Made by a program: the position numbers and the translations under genes. Source: an uncultured Clostridia bacterium (GTDB lineage: Bacteria > Bacillota_A > Clostridia > TANB77 > CAG-508). From it: a DNA stretch of 37,813 nucleotides. The DNA lies in contig CANQQF010000014.1 of NCBI GenBank assembly GCA_947625985.1, positions 1 through 37,813 of the forward strand. The letters are read 5' to 3'. Position 1 is the first letter of the stretch, and the number at the start of each line of letters is the position of its first letter. This document shows, piece by piece, positions 1 through 6,941 of the stretch. The notes beneath the pieces were generated by a model. That model did no database searches. It saw only the letters and a list, made by a program, of their open reading frames with translations, and was not told the origin of the DNA.

Positions 1-873
1 ATTATAGATAAAATAAAAAATGGTAAGGCAGAAGAAATATCTGAAGGCGATACAAACTACTTGGGTGCTTGTACTAAGGGTGCTAATGCAAATTCTTTAA
101 GAGAGCAACCTTTTAGTCATGAAAGAGCTATGCAAAGAGCTTTTTGCTTAAAAAACTCTTATATGTCTTATATTCTAAATCACTATATTGCAAATAAAAC
201 AGAAGAATATGAATCAGTTATAAAAGATGCTAATATTCTAAAAGAAAAAACATTAGAACAATATATTATTAGCAAGCTAGAGCCTTACTATAATCAAGAT
301 ATAGAGTTTTTAAAGCATAAATTTGATATTCCATATCAAGTTAACAACAAATCTTTTACGTATTTACTAGCAAAAGGAATGTTAGAAGTAGTTAATGAAA
401 AAATAGAAGAATTCGAAAAAGCTAATATAAAAATAAAAGCTATTAGATTGAGACCTGATGGCATGCCAAAAGAATCTATGTCTTTTCCAACGTTCAAATA
501 TAAAGAAATTGTTAAAGAAAGCTGGTTGGATTCTGAACTTTATGAAACTTTTTCAACTACTAAATATTTATTCATGATATATCAATATACAGATGAAGAT
601 ACTTTAATTTTCAAGAAAGCTATGTTCTGGAATGTACCAGAAAAAGATTTAGATACTGAAATAAGAAAAGTTTGGGAAAATACTATTGAGAAAATAAAAA
701 ATAATGAATATGATAATTTACCCAAAATATCAGAAAACCCTATATTACATGTTAGACCTCATGCTAGAAATGCTCAAGATACTTATCCAACATTAGATGG
801 TAAACAAGCAATAAAAAAATGTTTTTGGTTAAATGCAAGTTATATAAAGAAACAAATAGAGTCTGAAAATTAA
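1..873 (+). CDS. Sau3AI-family type II restriction endonuclease (GATC), C-terminal part; 5' end outside window
   Basis: The frame is open from base 1, so the gene begins before the window; 290 codons are visible out of roughly 490 in Sau3AI. The visible part carries the family's second-half landmarks: YLGACTKGANA, then LREQPFS and QRAFCLKNSYM (about residues 21-55), ESMSFPTFKY in the middle, and a C-terminal LHVRPHARNAQDTYP followed by KKCFWLNASYIKKQ. I recognise these from Sau3AI. The MutH-like N-terminal domain with the D-ExK catalytic residues should lie upstream of the window and cannot be checked. The family cuts at GATC as part of a restriction-modification system. A matching methyltransferase lies at 2693-3889 on the other strand, and the two genes converge on a decayed ATPase gene. 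The visible frame is intact to its stop. A TTG at 61 could be mistaken for a start, but conserved family sequence continues upstream of it. Confidence 0.9.
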   Translation: MIDKIKNGKAEEISEGDTNYLGACTKGANANSLREQPFSHERAMQRAFCLKNSYMSYILNHYIANKTEEYESVIKDANILKEKTLEQYIISKLEPYYNQDIEFLKHKFDIPYQVNNKSFTYLLAKGMLEVVNEKIEEFEKANIKIKAIRLRPDGMPKESMSFPTFKYKEIVKESWLDSELYETFSTTKYLFMIYQYTDEDTLIFKKAMFWNVPEKDLDTEIRKVWENTIEKIKNNEYDNLPKISENPILHVRPHARNAQDTYPTLDGKQAIKKCFWLNASYIKKQIESEN

Positions 874-890
874 TTCAGACTCTTTTATTT
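859..890. terminator. Bidirectional intrinsic terminator between the endonuclease gene and the convergent ATPase pseudogene
   Basis: A perfect 9-bp stem GAGTCTGAA/TTCAGACTC (859-867 and 874-882) with loop AATTAA is followed by TTTTATTT on the plus strand. The stop codon of the endonuclease gene (871-873) lies in the loop. The convergent pseudogene ends at 889, so the hairpin may serve both directions, although the U-tract is better for the plus strand. Confidence 0.8.
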
Positions 891-2470
891 AATTTTTTAA
901 TAAATTTCTTATATTTGCACTCATTGTTGAAATAATATTATCCATTATGATTAATTTTTCTTCATCATCTGCCATATATTGAATTTGTGCAGAAGCTAAA
1001 GTATAAATCAAGAAGTCTGCAAATCTAACTACATTTTTATTTGCTAAATTTTCAGCAATAACTTTTTATAAAATACATAATCTATATTCCATGCAATTAT
1101 ATTTTTCTTTCCTACCTGACTAGTTTCAAAAATATTACCAGTCTCTCCCATATGTTTTAACTCAAATTCAGCAACAGCATTTATATTTTCTGTCTTTATA
1201 GGAGTACGAACCTTTTCTTTTTTTAAATCTTCTCCATTTTCTTGCTTTCTTTCTTCTTTATCTTCTTTTTCTTCTTTAGGATTTCTAACTTTTTTTTTAC
1301 TTTAGGTAATGTTAATGTATTTGACATTTTATTTATTTTTTTGTGCAATCGTATGTTCCTCTTTTTCTTCATCTGACATTTCAGTTGCAGTTTCATACTT
1401 TTTCTTTACTGTTTTTATTTGTGGTGAAATTTGAACTCTTAATGCATTATCTATAGAATCTACCATATCAATGACGGTTTTTCTAAAATTTACACCCATT
1501 GCAAAATCCATATCAGATGAAAACGACATTTTCCCTCTAAATCTATTTAAATCATTATGTCTTACAAATCCTTCCCAATCTGGTAAATATCCAAAAAGAA
1601 TTTCTCTATTATTTCTAAGAACAGAAAAACCTTCATTTTTCATATTCATTCCTAATTTAATTGAAACTGGTCTTGGACACTCTGGTAAAGAAGCAATCTT
1701 TATATGTATTATTCCTTGTCTTTCTATTCCTTCTACATCTTTCCATTTTACTTCATAATCATCTTCACTTACTAGTGTTCCAAGAAATTCTTCATCTCCA
1801 ATCTTAAAGAATTATCTGGTTCTATTTTTGTATCATTAACCCATAATTCAATTCTATCCATAAATTTTCTAAAAATTCTAGATATATTTTTTATAATTTT
1901 CCCTTTTAGTGTAGAAAATTCACTCTATTTTATTCCTATACAATCTTCTAAAATTAAAATTGTTCCACTTTCGTTATTTACAAGATAATCAAAACGCATT
2001 CTATCTAATTCGTCCGCTTCACATAACACTTTAACAAATGCATTCTCTCTTTTTATAGTATTAATATCTGTCATACTTTTATATACAATATTCTCATCAG
2101 TGCTTCTTGTAAATACAGTTGTTCTGTTGGCTAATGCAAATCCAGCTGTACTTAAACCCATTCCAAATTTTTCCAAATCTGATAATGCATCATGCAAAGT
2201 ATCGAATCCTAATTTTAATGCTTAATTTAGCACATCTTTAGTCATCCCTTTTCCATTGTCGATAATCATTATTTTTAACGATTCTTTTTCTTTCTCGAGC
2301 TGAATATGTATTTTCGTTGCATCAGCATCAATACTATTATCGATAATATCTGTTATAGCAGAAATATTATCATAACCAATGTTTTGCAATGCATCTATTA
2401 ATATAGCTGCATTTGCTTCATTTGGAACCATTTTTTCTTTTGTAAATACTTCTTTTCTTTCTTCGTTCAT
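889..2470 (-). pseudogene. Broken GHKL (HSP90/MutL-type) ATPase gene of the Sau3AI-like restriction locus
   Basis: Collinear pieces in shifting frames read as one protein of about 525 residues, starting at the ATG at 2470 behind a GAAGG ribosome binding site. Bergerat-fold motifs are visible: N-box ITDIIDNSIDADA, G1 IIDNGKGM, and G2 KFGMGLSTAGFA. At least five lesions break it: an in-frame TAA at 2222-2224 between G1 and G2, an in-frame TAG at 1925-1927, a frameshift near 1805, a stop with frame change near 1329, and a one-base shift in a T5 run at 1063-1067. After the last shift the conserved-looking tail (IAENLANKN... ISTMSANIRNLLKN) resumes. A charged Lys/Glu-rich linker lies at about 1180-1290. 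Similar ATPases are often annotated next to Sau3AI-type enzymes (from memory). I infer an accessory role that has been lost here. Separate short proteins are unlikely to be functional. Confidence 0.82.
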
Positions 2471-2485
2471 AATAAAACCTTCAAC

Positions 2486-2519
2486 AAAAAAATCTATCTG
2501 TTACCAGATAGATTTTTTT
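2486..2519. terminator. Hairpin with A/T flanks between methyltransferase and ATPase pseudogene
   Basis: The 8-bp stem TCTATCTG/CAGATAGA around a TTAC loop is extended by seven A-T pairs on each side (A-run 2486-2492, T-run 2513-2519). It works as an intrinsic terminator in either direction. On the minus strand it would end transcripts of the methyltransferase. It sits only 16 bases before the pseudogene start, so read-through would be needed to express that gene from the same promoter. Confidence 0.75.
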
Positions 2520-2529
2520 GCAAGAATAC

Positions 2530-2553
2530 ACACAAAATCACCATATTTTGTGT
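2530..2553. repeat. 9-bp inverted repeat, possible operator or secondary hairpin
   Basis: ACACAAAAT (2530-2538) and ATTTTGTGT (2545-2553) pair perfectly around a 6-base loop, just upstream (minus strand) of the terminator hairpin. No U-tract follows, so it looks more like a protein-binding palindrome than a terminator. No regulator is known for it. Confidence 0.4.
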
Positions 2554-2692
2554 ATTTTAACATATTATAAAATTAATCTTGCAGATAAGGTAATATACCG
2601 AATCTGCCTATATTATACATTATAATTTTAAAATTGTCAGATATTTTATAATATTGATTAAAACTATCATTTTATTTATGAAATTATTAAAA

Positions 2693-3889
2693 CTATTCCT
2701 TTTTAAAAATTTCATTTAATGTTTCTCCCATTTTTTCAACTAAACCAACTACTAATGCATTTCCCATACAAAAATATCTAAATTTTTCTGGCATACCTGT
2801 ATCTGTCCAGTTATCAGGAAATCCGTTTATTCTTTCTGTTTCTATTGGAGTTAAAATTCTATAACATTTACTTTTAGGATCTTCTATAACGTGTGTACTT
2901 CTATTTAAACTACCTTCACTTGTCAGCATTGTTCTAGCAGGTTTATCTAATCCATCAGGGAATGCTATAGCACCTTCTCTAAAATGATATTCATGTGGTG
3001 TACCGGCTTTTCTAAGTATATCTTTAGCACCTTTTAAATAGTTCCACTTTTCTAAATTCATACCTAAATTATATTTTTCATCTACACCATCATATTCAAT
3101 AATTTTCTCTAAAGTTTTTGCTTTTATTTCTATAGGAATAATTTCTGTAGTATATATTTTTCCATTACTCATAACTCCTGAATTTTTAAAATTCATTTTA
3201 AAATTATCAGAAACATCAATTAAATCCTTATAATTAAAATCAATCTTTTTAGGGTCAACGCTAGTATTTATAGGAAATTCTTTTATAAAGAAACCTTCAT
3301 TTTGTATAATATTTTCTAAAGTTTTATTTTTTAGTGATTCATAATAGTTAGTATCGTTTTTATATGCAAATATAAAAATTCTTCTTCTTCTTTGTGCAAA
3401 ACCATAGTCTGCAGCATTAATAACCCTCCATTCAACAGAGTATCCTAAATCATTAAAACATGCCAGCATCACTCCAAAATCTCTACCTTTCTGATTTGCT
3501 GGGGATTTTAACAATCTATCTACATTCTCTAGTAAAACAAATTTCGGTTTTTTTGCTTCTAAAGTATCCCTTATTTGCCACCATAATACACCTTTTTTCC
3601 CTTCAATTCCTTTTGCCCCTGTATGAGCTACAGAATAATCTTGACAAGGAAATCCTCCAACAAGTAAATTATGATTTGGTATAGTATTTTTATCAATTAC
3701 AGATATATCCTCATTAACATATTTATCTTCTTTTCCAAAATGCGATACATAACAATCAAATGCATATTGACTTTTCTTTCCAGGTTCCCATTGATTGGCC
3801 CAAACTGTATTCCAGTTAGAATCTGATTTTTCCAATCCTATTCTAAATCCTCCCACTCCTGCAAATAATTCACATACTGTTTTTTCCAT
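2693..3889 (-). CDS. C5-cytosine DNA methyltransferase, M.Sau3AI-like (GATC)
   Basis: This 398-residue protein transfers a methyl group from S-adenosylmethionine to cytosine C5. It shows the ordered motifs of the family: motif I ELFAGVGGFRIGLE (residues 7-20), the catalytic loop GGFPCQDYS with Cys82, ENVDRLL (121-127), AQRRRRIFIFAY (165-176), and near the C-terminus ERINGFPDNWT and MGNALVV. The sequences between motifs, such as WANQWEPGKKS, KGVLWW and LLKSPANQKGRDF, match M.Sau3AI as I remember it, so GATC with methyl-C is the likely target. The ATG at 3889 follows AGAAAGGATG. The gene is intact, whereas the ATPase gene downstream on the same strand is broken. Its neighbour at 1-873 is the presumed partner endonuclease, so loss of this gene should be lethal if that enzyme is active. 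Confidence 0.92.
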   Translation of the reverse strand: MEKTVCELFAGVGGFRIGLEKSDSNWNTVWANQWEPGKKSQYAFDCYVSHFGKEDKYVNEDISVIDKNTIPNHNLLVGGFPCQDYSVAHTGAKGIEGKKGVLWWQIRDTLEAKKPKFVLLENVDRLLKSPANQKGRDFGVMLACFNDLGYSVEWRVINAADYGFAQRRRRIFIFAYKNDTNYYESLKNKTLENIIQNEGFFIKEFPINTSVDPKKIDFNYKDLIDVSDNFKMNFKNSGVMSNGKIYTTEIIPIEIKAKTLEKIIEYDGVDEKYNLGMNLEKWNYLKGAKDILRKAGTPHEYHFREGAIAFPDGLDKPARTMLTSEGSLNRSTHVIEDPKSKCYRILTPIETERINGFPDNWTDTGMPEKFRYFCMGNALVVGLVEKMGETLNEIFKKE

Positions 3890-4177
3890 ATTAACATCCT
3901 TTCTACTTATGCTAAGTATATATTCTTTTAGTTGTTTTATAAAAATCTTTTGATAAATTTATTATAAAATATTTTAATAAAAAGATCAACATTTTTTTAA
4001 ATTTTATCAAAAAATTCATTTTTATTTTAACAAACATCTGTTTTAATTGCAATAGTTCTTTAAACTTTTTAATCTCCTACCTAATTTTCCCATAATTATT
4101 ATCCTTTATTTGATATAGAAAATTTATCATATAAAGTTTGTTTTTATAACATTTATTAATGTTAACACAGGGAGGTT
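3890..4177. other. AT-rich spacer between methyltransferase start and the distal end of the CRISPR array
   Basis: No open frame of note is present. A TATAAT on the minus strand near 3970 could be the -10 of the methyltransferase promoter, but I see no convincing -35. A 7-bp hairpin TAACATT/AATGTTA (4147-4164) lies just past the last degenerate repeat. It has no U-tract, so it is not a typical terminator, though it could mark the end of the pre-crRNA. Confidence 0.4.
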
Positions 4178-5021
4178 ATCTATAATAGTAGAATTAATAT
4201 AAAGATATTAAACATATTATATAAGGTGTATTAAGTGTAATCTATAATAATAGAAATTTATATAAGGTATTAAACAACAGTATACTAAAACAGGCGGGAC
4301 TATCTACAATAGTAGAAATTTATATAAGGTATTAAACTGATAGTATTTCAATTTGCTCACAATGATCTACAATAGTAGAAATTTATATAGGGTATTAAAC
4401 ATATTTACTCATAACTAGTAACTGTTATCTACAATAGTAGAAATTTATATAAGGTATTAAACAATGAAGCTCAAAGAAAATGGTATGCATCTACAATAGT
4501 AGAAATTTATATAAGGTATTAAACAAATAGATGGACATACTTTCGATAGTTATCTACAATAGTAGAAATTTATATAAGGTATTAAACTATAAAGATGAGA
4601 AAAGAACAGAAATAATCTACAATAGTAGAAATTTATATAAGGTATTAAACCACAGAGTGGAGAACAAAACCTACTTATCTACAATAGTAGAAATTTATAT
4701 AAGGTATTAAACCCTATATACAACTAAGTTCCAATGTCAATCTACAATAGTAGAAATTTATATAAGGTATTAAACATAAAATTTTCAAGTAGGGCAAGTA
4801 ATCTACAATAGTAGAAATTTATATAAGGTATTAAACAAGTTATTGGATATTTAATATTATAAATCTACAATAGTAGAAATTTATATAAGGTATTAAACTA
4901 TAATAAATCCATTATATGAAAGATATCTACAATAGTAGAAATTTATATAAGGTATTAAACTGTGAAGTTTTGGGTTTTCCTACTGATCTACAATAGTAGA
5001 AATTTATATAAGGTATTAAAC
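4178..5021 (-). CRISPR. Type V-A CRISPR array, 14 repeats of 36 nt, 13 spacers of 25-27 nt, transcribed on the minus strand
   Basis: Repeats start (plus-strand coordinates) at 4178, 4240, 4302, 4365, 4427, 4489, 4552, 4615, 4677, 4740, 4801, 4863, 4925 and 4986. On the minus strand the repeat begins GTTTAATACCTTATAT and ends TTTCTACTATTGTAGAT. That 3' end forms the Cas12a crRNA hairpin UCUAC-UAUU-GUAGA. Most repeats are identical. The one at 4365 has one base change and the one at 4240 has two; the one at 4178 is strongly degenerate. Decay at low coordinates marks the old, leader-distal end, so the leader is at 5022-5147 beside cas2, in line with minus-strand transcription. The spacer at 4214-4239 contains repeat-like sequence and is probably not a true acquired spacer. 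Cas12a should cut the array itself, leaving the repeat hairpin 5' of each guide. Confidence 0.98.
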
Positions 5022-5096
5022 CCTTACATCTATATTTTTCTTATTTTTTTCATCTTTTTCTATCTTTTTTATAAAATTTAATACATTTTTGCTCAT
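5016..5096 (-). CDS. Possible 26-residue leader peptide ending inside the first CRISPR repeat
   Basis: An ATG at 5096 opens 26 lysine-rich codons (MSKNVLNFIKK... NIDVRV) and stops at the TAA formed by the GTTTAA at the start of the newest repeat. A GAGG lies 8 bases before the ATG, inside the leader's inverted repeat copy. A frame this short in AT-rich DNA can occur by chance, and each new spacer acquisition would keep the same stop because the repeat is duplicated at that place. It could be a truncated remnant, a translated leader or chance; no function is claimed. Confidence 0.3.
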   Translation of the reverse strand: MSKNVLNFIKKIEKDEKNKKNIDVRV

Positions 5097-5147
5097 GTTT
5101 AATACCTCATATTTATAATTTTTTTATTAAGACTAAGGTTTGTAATC
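5022..5147 (-). promoter_or_regulatory. CRISPR leader between cas2 and the newest repeat
   Basis: The leader is very AT-rich. It holds a 7-bp inverted repeat ATTAAGA/TCTTAAT (5126-5132 and 5146-5152), an 11-nt inverted match to the repeat end (5097-5107), and a possible small reading frame. I found no convincing -35/-10 pair, so the array may be transcribed by read-through from the cas operon. Placement as leader rests on the position next to cas2 and the intact repeats on this side. Confidence 0.7.
5097..5107 (+). repeat. Inverted partial copy of the CRISPR repeat end in the leader
   Basis: GTTTAATACCT on the plus strand equals the first 11 bases of the repeat as read on the minus strand; ATAT matches again after one mismatch. 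In the minus-strand transcript the leader would carry AGGTATTAAAC, able to pair with the 5' end of every repeat. Confidence 0.55.
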
Positions 5148-5423
5148 TTAATCCACAACTATTATATCATTTTCTTCATTTTTGGCAAATCCAAATCTAG
5201 TAATTTTACTTTTTTCACTAGTTTCTATTATAATAACACTATCTGCCTGTCCGAATAATTTTTCAAAAGTATTAGTTATTTCGCACATAATGTTATCAAG
5301 TATTCTTTTACTATTACTAATTTCAAAAACTGAAAATTGTAGTCTATTTCCATATTTCATTAAAAATTTTGAAAATTTAGTTCTCAGTTTATTATCACTT
5401 ATATCATAACTAATCAATATCAT
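5148..5423 (-). CDS. cas2: CRISPR-associated endoribonuclease/integrase subunit Cas2
   Basis: This 91-residue protein is of normal Cas2 length. It begins with the ferredoxin-like first strand MILISYDISDNKLR carrying the conserved Asp, followed by KFSKFLMKYGNRLQFSVFEI and a second strand region SVIIIETSE. Cas2 dimers bridge two Cas1 dimers in the complex that inserts new spacers. The start overlaps the cas1 stop by 14 bases, so translation is probably coupled. It is the last cas gene before the leader and array. Confidence 0.95.
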   Translation of the reverse strand: MILISYDISDNKLRTKFSKFLMKYGNRLQFSVFEISNSKRILDNIMCEITNTFEKLFGQADSVIIIETSEKSKITRFGFAKNEENDIIVVD

Positions 5424-6387
5424 TCTTTTTCAACCTCGCTTTTGGAAAATATACTATATCTTTTCCTTTCATAACCCACCTATAATAGTTTTGTATATAT
5501 TCAAATATACATCTCCTATATAAAATAATTTCTTCTAGTATTATTTGTAAAAATCCAGAACTATACTTCCAATTTAAACTATATTGACCATTATCAATAT
5601 AATATTCATAATTATTAAAACTTCCTAATTTAAAAGCTTTTCTTATTTTATAATCAACAATCGGTCTAAAAGGCTCAATAATATCACAAACTAAAGATTT
5701 TCTTTTATAAAATTCTTGATGTAAATTTCCTTTATAAATATCAAATCCATATATATTTAAGATTGCTTCTATGTAGTTAAATAAAATTGTATATCCTATG
5801 TCTAGAAGTAAATTTATTTTATCGCGTTTTACTCTAGGTTGTCTTCCCTTCCAATCTAGCCCTTTAAATATTCTATTAAAATACACTTTTGCAGAAGTTC
5901 CTTCTATTCCCATTATTTTATTTATGTCAGCATTACTTTTTATTAATTTAGCTATATTATTATCTAATAGTATAACTCCTTCAGCATTACTTATATCTCT
6001 TAATTTTTTTATAGTATCTCTTTGATTTTCTATTTTATTTATAATAATTTGTTTGCCAATTTCTATTGAATTATCATTAGTATATTGTTTTTTTCTTAAT
6101 AAAGTATTACCTTCCATTTTAAAATTTATTGTTTCATAAATCTTAAATGTAGTTGTAAAAAATAAAATAGAAAATCCAAACCTTTTAGATCTTTCAACTA
6201 GCCCTGTTGTTATTGTAAAACCTCCAACAATAAAAACTGCAAAAATTTTATAGCAACTCACCTGTAATTTAATTTTACCATTCTCTTCTTTTACAATTAA
6301 ATTATCATTTTTAAAAGATAATTTATCTCCATCTTTTGGAAAAATAATGGCTATTTTTTTACTCATAAAATCTGGCGTTGTTAACAT
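5410..6387 (-). CDS. cas1: CRISPR-associated integrase Cas1 (type V)
   Basis: The 325-residue protein has the Cas1 layout: a beta-rich N-terminal half and a helical C-terminal half with the metal-binding residues. Glu162 lies in GIEGTSAKVYF, His223 in NLHQEFYKRKS, and the acidic residue in VCDIIEPFRP (about 234-242). With Cas2 it catalyses spacer integration at the leader end. The ATG at 6387 follows AGGAG by 7 bases and overlaps the end of cas4 by 7 bases (ATGTTAA). The gene lies in a cas12a-cas4-cas1-cas2 order, as usual for type V-A. Confidence 0.97.
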   Translation of the reverse strand: MLTTPDFMSKKIAIIFPKDGDKLSFKNDNLIVKEENGKIKLQVSCYKIFAVFIVGGFTITTGLVERSKRFGFSILFFTTTFKIYETINFKMEGNTLLRKKQYTNDNSIEIGKQIIINKIENQRDTIKKLRDISNAEGVILLDNNIAKLIKSNADINKIMGIEGTSAKVYFNRIFKGLDWKGRQPRVKRDKINLLLDIGYTILFNYIEAILNIYGFDIYKGNLHQEFYKRKSLVCDIIEPFRPIVDYKIRKAFKLGSFNNYEYYIDNGQYSLNWKYSSGFLQIILEEIILYRRCIFEYIQNYYRWVMKGKDIVYFPKARLKKNDID

Positions 6388-6941
6388 ATCAAACTCCTAT
6401 CACACGATGGTTCATATATGCATTTCTCACATTTCTTCTTATTGGTTTGTCTAAACTCTTCAAATGAAAAAGTATGAATATCTTTTATTAATTTTATAAA
6501 TTTATATTTCATTTTAATATTTTGTTCTGGTAATTCTATTTCATATGTTTTATTATCTTTCAAACTATGTAAACATATTCTTTTTACTGAATATCCCATT
6601 TCTTTTAGTCCATAATATTGAGCATAAACTTGAAATACATATCCATCATAAATTTCTGTAATTTTATTTTTCCTTTCCATCAATATTCCTTTTTTTATAT
6701 CAAATACATCAATTTTTCCCAATATTCCATATTTTTCTGTATACACATCTATCCCTTGCAGTATATCCAATCTAGTTGAGTAACTTTTTGTGTCAATAGA
6801 TTTATGTGCTGCTGTACCATTAATTTGGTAATTTTTTTGATATAAAATACGTTCTAAACTCCCATATAACTTATGAAAATAAATTGAAGCAGGACAAAAT
6901 ATAAAATCATTTAAATAAGATATCAATATTATTTCTTCCAT
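6381..6941 (-). CDS. cas4: CRISPR-associated Cas4, RecB-like exonuclease with Fe-S cluster
   Basis: The 186-residue protein has one N-terminal cysteine (Cys16, FCPASIYF) and the C-terminal set CEKCIYEPSCDRSLIC (Cys171, 174, 180, 186) for a 4Fe-4S cluster. RecB nuclease residues are His46 (AAHKSID), Asp78 (GKIDVF) and Glu89-x-Lys91 (LMERKNK). In adaptation Cas4 trims prespacers and selects those next to a PAM. I choose the ATG at 6941: it overlaps the cas12a stop as TAATG, with AGGG upstream, and the protein then starts at the family's usual N-terminus. A longer frame reaches 6974 but only adds residues encoded inside cas12a. Confidence 0.93.
   Translation of the reverse strand: MEEIILISYLNDFIFCPASIYFHKLYGSLERILYQKNYQINGTAAHKSIDTKSYSTRLDILQGIDVYTEKYGILGKIDVFDIKKGILMERKNKITEIYDGYVFQVYAQYYGLKEMGYSVKRICLHSLKDNKTYEIELPEQNIKMKYKFIKLIKDIHTFSFEEFRQTNKKKCEKCIYEPSCDRSLIC

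Noticed and set aside
2222..2224. In-frame TAA in the ATPase gene as possible recoding or a split gene
   Set aside because: Four more lesions follow in the same gene, so decay explains it better. Sequencing error remains possible for the homopolymer shifts but not for all of them.
4178..5021. Self-targeting spacers against genes in this window
   Set aside because: I saw no match by eye, but this was not an exhaustive search.
5096..5112. Leader anti-repeat as a tracrRNA
   Set aside because: Type V-A Cas12a processes crRNA without tracrRNA, and only 11 bases match.
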